From: Agrostemma githago | Taxonomy: Eukaryota; Streptophyta; Magnoliopsida; Caryophyllales; Caryophyllaceae | Direction: 5' to 3' | DNA: 64,000 bases | NCBI GenBank assembly: GCA_958450325.1 | Contig: OY288249.1 | Location: forward strand, 61,382,166 to 61,446,165 | Shown: piece by piece, positions 23,470 through 34,109 of the stretch | How the letters are laid out: each line of letters opens with the position of its first letter | How positions within the stretch are numbered: the first letter of the stretch is position 1 | Notes under the pieces: generated by a model | What the model was told of the DNA's origin: nothing | The model's database searches: none | Seen by the model: the letters and a program-made list of their open reading frames with translations, nothing else | Program-made: the position numbers and the translations under genes

Positions 23470-23742
23470 ATACTATATCGTACAAATACAACAAAATAAA
23501 ATACCACAAAACTGAAATAAAGTGAACAATTTAAAAAGTACTTTCAATAATTTAAGCAAAAGAAAATAAAGAAAAAAACATTAAATAGGGCATTTAATGA
23601 AGAGATGAGAGAGCAATTGAAGATTCCTTCTTACTGCCACTTGTCACCCTCTCATTGCAAGTGTATGAAACCCTCCATACACATAGTGTAACTCTAGCCT
23701 TTTCGTCTTTACAGGAGTGCAATACACCCCCCAATCCCCTAA

Positions 23743-24049
23743 GAGATGTTTGGTTGGGGGGTTTTTTGGAATAGATTGGGATGAAATCACTTATCTTAGT
23801 GTTTGGTTGATAACTTTTGAATTGGAGTTAGAAACCTAAGTGGTTCTAATTTCCCTCCTACCTCTTGGAACATAATCCTAAGCATCTACCCATGATTTCA
23901 ATTCCATCCCCTCTCATTTATCATGAAACACATTTTACAATCCATAACAGCATCAAACCAAACAAGTATTAATAAGTTTTGAGTTCTAACTCCGTGCCTC
24001 CCTAGTGTTAGAATCCATTCCGTTCCTATTCTTTGAACCAAACGACCCC
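23743..24049. mobile_element. Tourist-like (PIF/Harbinger) MITE
   Basis: 307 bp with imperfect terminal inverted repeats (GAGATGTTTGGTT at the left; GGGGTCGTTTGGTT on the - strand at the right) and TAA on both sides (23740-23742 and 24050-24052). That duplication is the PIF/Harbinger type. No ORF. Confidence 0.8.
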
Positions 24050-24052
24050 TAA

Positions 24053-25694
24053 TTGTTTCATTCTCGTACACCTTTATTTTCTTTCTCTTTTTCTCTCCTC
24101 CAACATATGAAATTGGTTTTAGTTTTAGAAATTAACTCCTTAATAAGAAGCTCCTTATGTGTACAACAATGGATAAGGAACTCCTTATTGTATATGGAAC
24201 TTTTTATTATCCTCCATTAGTATTGCTCTAATAATCTTCTAACTTTTTCACCACTTTCAAACTAGCGCTAAAGATTTGAATGAATGAAAGAGAGTAATTT
24301 CTATGCCTTTTGCTTTTGTTTTACTCGTATTTATGTTACTCAACACGTAATAATAGGTTATGCCGGATATATTCGTTTGTAACCAATTTATGTTACCGAG
24401 TAGGATGCTACATATGAAGTACGGAATATATTATTCTTTGTAAAAAGACCGTCTTCTTCCCAACTTATTTTCAAGTCACTTCAATTAGTATACTTAAGTT
24501 TACATTTCAGTCAAACCCATCAAATAAAATCATTAAGAAGTACTCGTATATCTCAATCAATTCAGTTCACTGAAGCCCAATAATTCAACAAAATTAAAAT
24601 AATGGGGTCTAAATGTGTAATTGATTTAGTAGTAGTGATCGAGTATGAAAAGCTTGAAGATGAAGAATGAGAGTAGCCAAAAATTCTACTCGTAGTAAAA
24701 GACAAAAGCAACCTACATATACACCATCACATCACTGATCCTATGTTGAGCCTATTCTTTGAACAGCATCACTGACATATGGACTTTTCATCCTTTTTCA
24801 CATTTCCTTTTCTTCCGCCAGAAATAACTCATCCTACCGAGTACATAACTAAACATGCATGATTGCTTCATTGCTACTCCGTACTTGTCATGGAGCGATC
24901 GAGCGGCGAGCGATAATTTTAGGAGGAGTTGGTCAATTTTCTTTCAAGTTAAGATACAAAAATTTGTTCTTTTAAGTTGAAAAGAGTACTACTATCTCCA
25001 AAGTTGAAACCATTAAATTAACCTATGAGTATTGTTTCTTTAATTGAGCTTCATTTATTTTTATAAAATGGGAGATCAGATTTGGGCATTTAATTGCGCC
25101 CATTGAATCTCTTAAAAACGTCAATGTTGTCATGGAATCACAAAATTAGGTTAAATTATGGAGTACTCCTTTTGATCCTTAAGACTTGAGAGTATCCAAA
25201 TTAAATCATAAAAAGTGATAATTTAGAAGATAGGATTATTTAATTAGTACTCGGTGTTACTATTAGAGATTGTTTTTCAGTATGAACCACACATTTTTAA
25301 CACAATGGAGGCCACTTTTTGAAAAGTAGAATATATATGTATGTATGTATGTTCTCGGAAATGCAATTCTGATCTCTACTGATTAAAAGGCGTATGTACA
25401 AATAAACTAAAATACCAATGATGACTAACATTACCCGTAAACTATGTTTCACAATGATGGGCTACTATTTTTTTAGTTAAATTTACTAATAATTAACCTC
25501 CCTCCCTCATGAAATAATCAACCCCTGGATATTCTGAAGTAGTACTCCGTAGTAGTATTACTCATACATAATGCAGGTAAAGGAAATGGTACTCTTTCCA
25601 AAATAAAAATATAAATAATTTTTTTTGGATAAAAGGTGCAAACGGCTAACCTATATATATTACACATAATACTGGAGTATGTAGTAGGAGTAAT
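24053..25694. other. Non-coding AT-rich interval downstream of the Dof gene
   Basis: No gene, terminal repeat or RNA gene is recognised. It includes the 3' flank of the Dof gene. A (TATG)n run lies near 25337-25352. Confidence 0.5.
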
Positions 25695-26624
25695 TCAGTG
25701 CAACCCATTGAAGTGAAATTGACGTTGATGATGATTATGATCAAGTAAATCACCCCATACTCCATTCAAACTACCCGCATCAACAACATTCTCACCATTA
25801 TTATTACCTCCATCATCATTTCCACCATAATTACCTGGAGATGGAGATGATGTCTGAATTTGATCAAACAACCACTCTGTCGGAATTATTGGACCCACAT
25901 GATCTATTTTCCTCGCTGTATCACCACTATCTTTCATATCCTGCTTGTTGTTCAACAAATTAATCGCTCCTTCTACTTCACCCTTCTCTTCTTCTTCCTC
26001 ATCATCATCCTCGGCTTTATGTTCATCATCATTTTTCGACGATGTTGTGGCGTAAAACATGGCCAATCTTTGCTGCTGCAGCTTCCAGTGCATTTCTTGA
26101 TTAATCGAACTTAACGACTCTATTGACGATATCGAAATCGGAGGTTCATTTCCTCCCACAGCGGGCGAGGGCAGTGATAAAGAATAATTCAGGTCCATTA
26201 AGTTCAGCCCAAAGTAGGGAGTGGGCCCGGAGCTGCTGATGAGCTGAGTGTAGCCCCCCGCCGGAGGGTTAAACTCCATGGCGGGGTTCGGGTTCATGAA
26301 GGGGAACCCCCCACCTCCAGGGAAGAGTTTCGAGGTGGCGGGGTTGGGGGTAGTGATTTTGAATTTCTTGGTGGGTTTACGGCAGCCGCCACCGATAGGG
26401 ACATTTCGGAGGGCCCCACCTCGAGTCCAGTACCTTCGACAAGTCTTACAGAAGTGTCGAGGTTGGGTGAGGCTGTAGTTGTTGTAGTAGCAGAATTTGG
26501 TGTTGGAGGAGTCACATCTAGGGCATTTTAAGGGTTGTTCCTGTGGCGGTTTCAGAGGAGGAGTACTGGTTTTATGATTTACCGGTGGGGGAGGGTTGTT
26601 TTCCGGTGATAATGATGACAACAT
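25695..26624 (-). CDS. Dof zinc-finger transcription factor
   Basis: Single-exon ORF of 309 residues, ATG at 26624 and stop at 25695-25697. The Dof DNA-binding domain is complete at residues about 32-83. Zinc-ligand cysteines lie at 34, 37, 59 and 62 (Cys-x2-Cys-x21-Cys-x2-Cys), followed by RRYWTRGGALRNVPIGGGCRK. Dof proteins are plant-specific nuclear regulators that bind AAAG-core sites. A Pro-rich N-terminus precedes the finger. After it come a basic stretch (KPTKKFK), a Gly/Pro-rich region, an acidic run near residues 205-220 (DDDEEEEEKGE) and an Asn/Gly-rich C-terminal part. No defect is seen. Orthology within the Dof family cannot be set by eye. A TATA box lies about 160 bases upstream and MITEs crowd the promoter. 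Confidence 0.96.
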   Translation of the reverse strand: MLSSLSPENNPPPPVNHKTSTPPLKPPQEQPLKCPRCDSSNTKFCYYNNYSLTQPRHFCKTCRRYWTRGGALRNVPIGGGCRKPTKKFKITTPNPATSKLFPGGGGFPFMNPNPAMEFNPPAGGYTQLISSSGPTPYFGLNLMDLNYSLSLPSPAVGGNEPPISISSIESLSSINQEMHWKLQQQRLAMFYATTSSKNDDEHKAEDDDEEEEEKGEVEGAINLLNNKQDMKDSGDTARKIDHVGPIIPTEWLFDQIQTSSPSPGNYGGNDDGGNNNGENVVDAGSLNGVWGDLLDHNHHQRQFHFNGLH

Positions 26625-26780
26625 TATTATTGTTTTATGTAATTAAAGAAAGAAGGTTTATGTGGGAGTGGGTGGTGGTCTTGTGATAATGTTGATGAAA
26701 TAAAGAGTGGGAAATGAGGCGGGGGTGGGGGTGAGGGTCGGTTTGCAATTGCATTTGCAAAGGGGAGAAGGGAGTCTGGT

Positions 26781-26788
26781 CTATATAT
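26781..26788 (-). promoter_or_regulatory. TATA box of the Dof gene
   Basis: TATATATAG on the - strand, about 160 bases before the ATG, implying a 5' leader of roughly 130 bases. Located by motif and spacing. Confidence 0.6.
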
Positions 26789-26895
26789 AATTATGGTGAG
26801 AAATGCGTTTGTGAAATTAGGGCTTTATAGAAGACACTACACTACACTCCTCAACTCAACAACATACTGTACGTACTCCCTACGGTAAAATAGTA

Positions 26896-27147
26896 CTCTC
26901 TACTAATTTGAGTATTCCTCAAACTTTTCTTTGGAGCTCACTTTGATTTTTCTTCCCACTTTTCTTTTTTAAATGTACTTTTGATGATTATTTATTCTTC
27001 TTTCAATTCTTTATTTCTTTATTTCACACTTAAACCCAACCTCTTTTCGCTTTATACCCCACCATTTACACTTTATACCTCACTTTTTACCTATTTCTTA
27101 ATCTCTCTCCAAAAAAAATTGGGGGGAATACTCTAACTAGGAGGGAG
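26896..27147. mobile_element. Stowaway-like MITE 1 in the Dof promoter
   Basis: 252 bp flanked by TA on both sides. The ends are an imperfect inverted pair: CTCTCTACTAATTTGAGTAT at the left, CTCCCTCCTAGTTAGAGTAT on the - strand at the right. The TA duplication and CTCCCTCC ends are those of Tc1/Mariner-type Stowaway MITEs. It lies about 110 bases upstream of the Dof TATA box. Confidence 0.75.
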
Positions 27148-27169
27148 TATTACTCCATACAAAGATGTA

Positions 27170-27375
27170 CTCGCTCCGAGTTTCTATTATTGTTCCATTT
27201 GATTTTGGGATGAAAATTAAGGAAGGGAAATGAGTGCGTGGCTCACAAAAGAATGAGGAAGAGAGAAAAATAGGAGAGTGAATGTGAACCACACCTTATG
27301 ACCTAAAAAGAAAAGTGTGACAAAAATCAAACTCAGTTCAAAAAGGAAAGTGAGACAAAAATAGAAACGAGGGAG
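27170..27375. mobile_element. Stowaway-like MITE 2
   Basis: 206 bp with TA on both sides. Ends are CTCGCTCCGAGTTTCTATT and, on the - strand, CTCCCTCGTTTCTATTTTTG. Confidence 0.8.
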
Positions 27376-27516
27376 TATTGATTAAGTACGTATAGTACAT
27401 GTCGCCTGTAATATGGCTTTAATAAGTCCCGTTAGCATCATATACATGTACTCCGTCGTCCTTTTACCCAAGATAAAACTAAAAAAATAATTTCAAATTA
27501 TTTTAGTAAAATTATA

Positions 27517-27718
27517 CTCCTCCAAGTCTCAAAGATCTCCCCCCTAGAGTTTCTGGGGCAAAAATAAGAAGGTGGTAATGGATGGCTCAAAAAGAAGGGG
27601 GAAGAGAGTAAAATGTAAGAGTGAATATGGGTTACATATTGATGACTTAAAATAGAATAGGGGAAGAAAGTGTGACTCAGCCAAAAAGGAAAGAAAGAAG
27701 ATCATTCAGACTCGGGAG
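27517..27718. mobile_element. Stowaway-like MITE 3
   Basis: 202 bp with TA on both sides. Ends are CTCCTCCAAGTCTCAAAGATC and, on the - strand, CTCCCGAGTCTGAATGATC. It is internally similar to MITE 2. Confidence 0.75.
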
Positions 27719-27839
27719 TATTTTTTTCGTTATTTATTTGTGTGGAACAAACTCAAAATTTGAAAAATAAATAAATTATTTACACTTTGCTTCTCACTCT
27801 CACAATAAGGTTCACACTAATAGAATATAAATGGTCGTC

Positions 27840-27965
27840 AACTATTGTTTGAGTTGGTTTTATAGTATGGTATAGAGCTAAAGGTCACGGGTTCGAACTC
27901 TCAAGTGTCAATATAGGTCATCTCCGTATCTCTCTAGTGTCAATATAATTTGTTATCTTAATTAT
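27840..27965 (+). mobile_element. Possible tRNA-derived SINE fragment
   Basis: A good polymerase III B box (GGGTTCGAACTC near 27888-27899) follows a weak A-box-like stretch (TGGTATAGAGCTAAAGG) at the usual spacing. Ends and target duplication are not clear. Confidence 0.35.
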
Positions 27966-28244
27966 TAGTATCCTTAATTAATATTTGTGTGGGAGGAAAG
28001 TGTGAACCTTATTGTGAAATGGAGATAATACGAGGGGAATAAAATTTGAAGTGGGGAGAGTTTGTTGAACATCCAATGTGCTAGTCAAGAACACTCTGAT
28101 AACACTATATGAACCTATGTATGTCCTATGAGATAGATAGGCAGAAGACTAGAATGGAAGATAGTGGGCAGAACAGAGTGGTGAATACTGTTGTTGAGCA
28201 GATCTGATAACAACAACTTATTAATAAATAATAATAAGGAAAAT

Positions 28245-28270
28245 GCAGCAGCAGCAGCAGCAGCAGCAGC
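28245..28270 (+). repeat. (CAG)n microsatellite
   Basis: About eight to nine perfect CAG units, flanked by GCTAGCTAG. No ORF crosses it convincingly. Confidence 0.95.
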
Positions 28271-30280
28271 TAGCTAGTGTGTGTTGTAGTAGTAGATGAG
28301 AGTAATAGGAAATGAGTTCACGCGACTGCGCCTCTTGTCTACTCTTTCCTATGAACTGTCACTGTTTACCTTCCTTCTAACTCTGCTGTCTGCTGTATTC
28401 TGTCTTCTGTCTGCTCTCAATGCACTTCCCCTAATTCTATGCCTTTGTCTTTTACCTCTCTTCTTTCCTTTTCCTACGGATTGAGTATAATGCTTTCTTC
28501 AACGATTCTTTTGTACTTGAATGTTTCATTTATCACAATAATATTATTGATATTGATTCTCGACGATCAGTCGGTTATCAGTAACAAAGATTCCTAAAGT
28601 ATTGTTTAGTTGTCCCTGCCTCCATACGCTACCTAGCTAACCCTTTTTGTTGTGTTTCTTTCGTTAAGACGAAAATTTTATTGATTTCTATACATGTACT
28701 AGACAAAAGTTGTGAATTTTCACTAACATCTTCTTACTTTCCTTTTTGGTAGATTCTTTAAGATCTTCTTCTTTCTATTTTGATACAAAATACATGGCTA
28801 ATATTAACCAACTTTTTCTCCCCTCAACTACAACCACATATTCTCATTCCCTTAAATAAGAGAGATAACTAAATACGGTAGTATATTGTACTACTCCATA
28901 ACCTGGGACATGTGAACAACAAAACAATAATATTGATCACTATATTAATTGGAGGTACGGTTTGAGCAAATATTTCACATCCAAAGTTATTCTCGAGGGT
29001 GAAAAAACTTCGTTGTTGTAAGAAAATATTTTTAATCATACAAATAATTCATTTAAAATACACAATTTTATTTAGGAATATTTTATAAATATTATAGTCA
29101 TTGCATATGTGCATTATAAATATTAAAATACATTGCATTATGCTAAAAATAATTATATTAGCATGTTTCATAATAAATCAAGTGCCTATGATCTCGTATT
29201 TTACATTCTTACATTCGATAGATGAATTTAGATGAGATTTGACTAGATAGATGAATAGATCAAATCAAGTTCATCGAATTATTAACACAACTCATAAAAA
29301 CTTTCAACTCTCTTCCATAATCAAATTTGTCTCAACTTTCAACCAAAGCTCGTAAACCCCCAGGTCCCCCAAACATATACACCACGCCATGGGAGGTTAT
29401 TTCATTACTATATATAGAGTACAACTATCGAAGGTTAAAATTTATAGATATATAGATATATACTGCTCCCTCCGTTGATACGTATTTTTTTTTGAACATT
29501 CAAATCCAATTAACCCCTTTTCTTTTTAGTCTATATTTTGAACCAAAGTACCCTTAATCTAATAGCCTATTTACCACATATGCCACTCTTAAAGAACATT
29601 TTGGATAATTAAATGTTAATTTATCTCTAATTATTATACATTTAATGTTACTTTAATATTTTTTAAATTCTTGTGTAAAATATAAACGTACCCTTTGGAT
29701 ATGAACTGAGGATTACGTAGTTGGTTGTAATCAATATAGTTATAAGATTATTGTTAAAGTTGGTAGTTATGGACCTATGGTAACCAACAATCAACATATA
29801 CGTATGTATGCAAGCATGTAAATAGGCCTTTAGATAGATTTATAATCAGACTGATTGAATACATAAAATAATATTTTTTTTCACACTTCTCTCCTTCTGG
29901 AGCAATATCTAACTATGGAGAATCAATTTGTATTAGTCGTACAAAATTTTATACTACTAGTGAAGTTATGTTGGAAGCTCCATTGATGCATTATTCTTTA
30001 CTTGCTGGATTCTGCATTGGTATATATTCCACGTTGAACGGATAAAGATGAGATGACTAGCAAAAAGAAGGAAGTTTAATTTGCCCTACGACTTGAATTG
30101 AAGTGGGCATGCATACCTATTAATGCAAGATGGCCCCACATGCCCTACATCTAAGCATCATAATTAAATGAAGTGATACTTGAGGCAAAACCGTTAATAA
30201 ACAACCTCATAGGAATACATACACTCGATCATATCCATCTTTAATTTCATCAATCTAATTTATTGGTATTGTGTAATACA
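28271..30280. other. Non-coding interval
   Basis: No gene or RNA gene is seen. A single CTCCCTCCGTTGATACGTA motif at about 29467 is one end of an incomplete MITE. Confidence 0.45.
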
Positions 30281-30289
30281 CTAATAATC

Positions 30290-31214
30290 ACTGGCGGACC
30301 CAGACTTTCGGAATTGGGGGTGCACTTTTTTTTTCATCGTTGCAATACTACACAAAAAAACTTAGAAAAAATAGTACTTGTATCTCATTAACGTTAACGA
30401 GAGACCTTTTACGTAATGATAGTCCAACTAATCTTGTTTTTTTTCTACCTATATCTCTCGCTAACCTTGCAGAAGGTATCTCACAAGACCTACTCACCAA
30501 ATCACAATACTATAACAAAATTAAAAATTAAGGTTCTAAATTTGATACTAGTCCGTATTATTTTTTTTATTTTGTGAATAGATTAGATGAACTAAAATAT
30601 TAGGGTTATAAATTTATTATTTTCAAAATTATCTAAACATTTGAAAAAAGATGTGACGAACATTCCGAGGTTTTCATTAAGAAAACAATTGTTGATTGTA
30701 AAATTAGATGAGACTTTATAATTGAAGATACGGAGTATTATTTAAAATTTTAAAGCGCCAACATTCAATAATGAAGTTAGACGATACAAAGAAGATGATT
30801 AAAAAAATTATTTTTCGTTTCAATCATTTATTTACCTTTTATATTATTTGTAAGAAATACGGAATATTTTTAATTAGAAGTAAATATGACCCGGACGAAA
30901 GGGACTAACAAGAAAATAAATCACAAATTACAATCAAATTGATTTGACCAAAGTAAAAAAAAAATTACAAGTGAATTGAACTAAAAAGTAAAAATACCAA
31001 AAAAGAGAGGAGTTATCGAAAAGTGCGCTAGAGAGGTATCGAACACGGGTGGTCTCCACTAATCACAATGCACTAAACCACTGCGCTACTGCTATTACAC
31101 TGTGTATTCTGAACGCTTAAATTATACATATCATTTATTGCCGCATATTAATTTAACCCCAGAAACAAAGGGTGCGCACTTGGGGGTCTGTGCGCACCCC
31201 TAGATCCGCCACTG
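30290..31214. mobile_element. Mutator-like non-autonomous element with 9-bp target duplication
   Basis: 925 bp. CTAATAATC is repeated perfectly on both sides (30281-30289 and 31215-31223). Nine-base duplications are the hallmark of Mutator-like elements. The ends are imperfect inverted repeats (ACTGGCGGACCCAGAC ... GGGGGTGCAC at the left; CAGTGGCGGATCTAGG ... GTGCGCAC on the - strand at the right). No transposase is present. A tRNA-like piece lies inside near the right end. Confidence 0.8.
31023..31093 (-). other. tRNA-like sequence inside the Mutator-like element
   Basis: On the - strand an A box (TAGCGCAGTGG) is followed about 33 bases later by a B box (GTTCGATACC). These are the two promoter elements of a tRNA gene. 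No acceptor-stem pairing is evident, so this is a tRNA-derived piece, not a tRNA gene. Confidence 0.5.
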
Positions 31215-31223
31215 CTAATAATC

Positions 31224-32295
31224 TATCCGATTCTTTCGATTGTAAGTTTGCAATATTTATTTTTTGTACAATAAAAAAGGTTATGAGGATTTATGATGCA
31301 CTTTACTAATAAAGTAAAACATCATCCCTAACAAAAATACTCCTAAAATATAGTAATTCTAGTGAAACTATCTTAAGATAAGAAATACCTTCTAATGACC
31401 AAAAATTTTGATGTTACACTTTCTTTTTAAGATGGAATATTCATGATGGAGTAATCTGACATTCAAGCTCCAATTTCACTTTACTAATTAATTATCAGTA
31501 GACTAATTATAATTTTTGTTTATCACAATAAGCTACTTACTTTCCTACTCCACAATATAATTATTCTCCCATGTTATTTGATAAAATATACTCCGTATAT
31601 ATATACACTTGACGTATAATAATAATATATTTGTATCTATATATCCGTACCCTTTGTCTAATATATATGACAAGTATTTTAACAAAAGAAGATGAACATA
31701 TAGATAAGAAGAACGTAAATAAATTAAATAAGTTAAAGTAGTAAACCACTGGAATCTTGTGATTCCCTAGCTATATTTGTGTCCCTGTTTATTGGAGGAA
31801 GTTTTCAAGGAACACAATGAAGTTGGAGGAAATAATAATAAAAACAAAACCCCGGCCCGTGAGAAGGAGAAGCAACGTTTAATGCAAACAACAACATACA
31901 GGAATATATATAGAGTAACCACCACCTTGAGCGAGCTTGTGTTTCAGCGTACACAATAATAATAGCCGCATATACATATACATACATAATAATAATAATG
32001 TTGTTACCTATTCTTTCTCCCGGCGCCCTAATTTCATCATCTTGTGTTTCTAGCTAGTTTCATTTCACGGGAATCTGGCCTTCTCTCATCTCTCTCCACG
32101 TTCACGAGCTACACTCTGCATCTCCAGCTAAATTTCCCAGTCATATACACAGTTACACACACTAGTAATTACATCTACCAATTCTAATACTAGTAGTCAA
32201 TACTCCGTTTGTTTTTCTGTCTAGCGAACCGCATTAGAATAATGGAGGATGAATTGACGTCATGACCTGTTAGAATACACCCGTTTTAATCACTA
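31224..32295. other. Non-coding AT-rich interval
   Basis: No gene or repeat structure is recognised. Short ORFs on both strands lack protein-like composition. Confidence 0.45.
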
Positions 32296-32303
32296 CTCTA
32301 CAC

Positions 32304-32867
32304 CTAGGTTGCAACGATACGAACACGGACACGTATCGGACACGTGACACGGCATTACAAATTTTGTAGGACACGGACACGGCAGGAAAAAAATCAATAT
32401 ACATATTTAAACAAAGAGAGTTTGAAGATTTTTATACCTAAGATATACGTTTGGTTACTTACACTGTCACAATTATCGTAAAATAATAAAACAAAAATTA
32501 AAATCTTATGAATTTGAAGTTAAAAATCAAATCTTAAAAATTCAAACAATTGTACCACTATAATATAATTATTAGTTAGTTATAATAAGTGTTTATAGCA
32601 TCAATTAACCACCGTAAACCTACAATATTATCATTTATTAAATCCGGAACTCAATAAAACAACGTTAAGTATGTCCGACGAGTCTCTAAATATTACGAAC
32701 GGGTCGGACACGTCTCTAAATATGACGAACCGCGTCCGATACGTGTCCAAATAAATTTAAAAAATTGGACACGGTTTTATAGGTGTCTGACACGTATCGT
32801 CGTGTGTCCGACGTGTGTCGGTGTCCGACAGGACACGTTGGTTTGGAGGAGTGTCCCTGCAACCTAG
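32304..32867. mobile_element. hAT-like MITE
   Basis: 564 bp. The ends are an inverted pair (CTAGGTTGCA at the left, the same on the - strand at the right). The flanks are CTCTACAC (32296-32303) and TTCTACAC (32868-32875), an 8-bp duplication with one change, typical of hAT. Many subterminal copies of GGACACG and CACGTATCG in both orientations occur near both ends, resembling transposase binding sites. Confidence 0.8.
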
Positions 32868-32898
32868 TTCTACACTAACACCTTCGATCTAAAAACTA

Positions 32899-33090
32899 CT
32901 CCCTCCGAGTTCCTATTTTTATCCCATTTTTCTTTTTGACCTAAGTTTGATATTTGTCTCACTTTCTTTTTTAAGGCATCAATGTGTGGTTCACAATTAC
33001 TTTCTCATTTCTCTCTCTTCCTTCTTCTTTGAGTCACACATTTTTTCTTCCTTAATTTTCATCCAAAAAATAAATGGGACAATAATAGGG
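32899..33090. mobile_element. Stowaway-like MITE, decayed
   Basis: The left end CTCCCTCCGAGTTCCTATTT follows TA. The right arm (GGGACAATAATAGGGACG) is partly complementary, but its terminus is lost. Confidence 0.45.
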
Positions 33091-33349
33091 ACGAAAATAT
33101 AAATTACACAACATATACGGAGTCTCAAACCATCCTTCAAACCAACACTACTGATTAGTTGACTACCATAGTATGTAAAATGGGAACAAGTAATGCAGCC
33201 TCGCCTAGTGTTAACCTAAGGACTCACTCACCTCTGTGGAGGAGAGGGTGAATAACTGGATCAACAATTTTTTTACTTACATTTATTTAATTAAACCAAG
33301 TTAAACTATGTTTAAACAAAGAAAAAAAATTGAGAAGAAGGTGTAAGCT

Positions 33350-33480
33350 CAAGTGGTTAGAGCTACCTTATCCCGACTGAGAGGTTTGGGGTTAGATTCT
33401 CAACTGCGACAAAGTTTAGAACAAGAAAATTGTTTTGATAATTTTCAGGTGAGGTTAGGATTATTAAGATTGTTGGAGTG
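33350..33480 (+). mobile_element. Possible tRNA-derived SINE
   Basis: An A-box-like TAAGCTCAAGTGGTTAGAGC and a degenerate B box (GGGGTTAGATTC) about 40 bases later resemble the head of plant SINEs. Borders are not defined. Confidence 0.4.
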
Positions 33481-33651
33481 GATTATCTAATATCAGATCT
33501 TGTTATTACTTTTATAATATGGAACTAGAAATGTAAAATAAACACAAGAAATAAGAGGAGTTATAAATTAAAAACCCTTGAAAATAAGGGAAAAAAAACC
33601 ACAAACGCCAGCTCATGACCGAGCTTATCACTATACATATTCGAAAGATTA

Positions 33652-33880
33652 TATATCAAGAATAACATCTAGGTTCATCCGTCTCAAGTCTACGTACGTA
33701 CGTCACAAGTCCAGATACAATATCACCATATCATATCTCATTGATTAGGCAATTTCATAATTATAGTCATAATTATTAATTTCCTTGTATTTACTGTAAT
33801 TAGAGATATTGTGTACTTATTACTACTATTCGTTTCATACTAGGATATGTAACTATAAATATGTAACTCTACTCATGTAT
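33652..33880 (+). repeat. 5' LTR of the copia element, 3'-truncated
   Basis: It matches 51561-51785 with few changes, from TATCAAGAATAACA to CTCATGTAT. The extra stretch present after TGTAT in the right LTR (ACAATCATCGAAATAC) is absent here. Confidence 0.8.
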
Positions 33881-34109
33881 CAAAGCACCGATCCTAAACA
33901 AAACAAAAAAAATCTCGAGTCTATCCGCTATCACGCCCCATGGCCCCATCAAACAACAATATTCCTAACTCCGACGAACCATCCAAACCTCTCACCAAAA
34001 TTCAGTTTCCTAATTGTATCAAACTCAGTGATACACTCACTTACAAACAATGGTGTTTTCAAATCCGACCTACCCTTAACGGTAATCGTCTTTTTGGTTA
34101 CCTTAATGG

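Larger units (their letters stand above)
10670..23474 (-). mobile_element. Full-length Ogre/Tat-like LTR retrotransposon lacking integrase (Ogre-1)
   Basis: Two near-identical direct repeats (10675-13218 and 20917-23469) bound the element. The 5-bp target duplication ATACT is perfect (10670-10674 and 23470-23474). The coding strand is -, so the right LTR is the 5' LTR. A primer site matching an Arg-tRNA type (TGGCGACTCCGCTGGGGA) sits just inside it, and a G-rich polypurine tract lies just inside the left LTR. Gag, protease, RT and RNase H occupy one frame. Integrase is missing and an antisense gene abuts the pol end. LTRs of about 2.5 kb, this primer site and the antisense gene fit the Ogre/Tat group. 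The LTRs differ at few positions by eye, so insertion is recent compared with the other elements here. Confidence 0.92.

Noticed and set aside
28245..28270. CAG run as a polyglutamine-coding exon
   Set aside because: No open frame of useful length or splice context surrounds it.
28060..28620. LTR or non-coding RNA gene around the CAG run
   Set aside because: No matching second LTR, primer site or terminal repeats were found.
29467..29700. A further Stowaway-like MITE
   Set aside because: Only one convincing end (CTCCCTCCGTTGATACG); the other end and the TA duplication are not clear.
31023..31093. A tRNA gene
   Set aside because: A and B boxes are present, but no paired acceptor stem or clear anticodon arm, and it sits inside a transposon.
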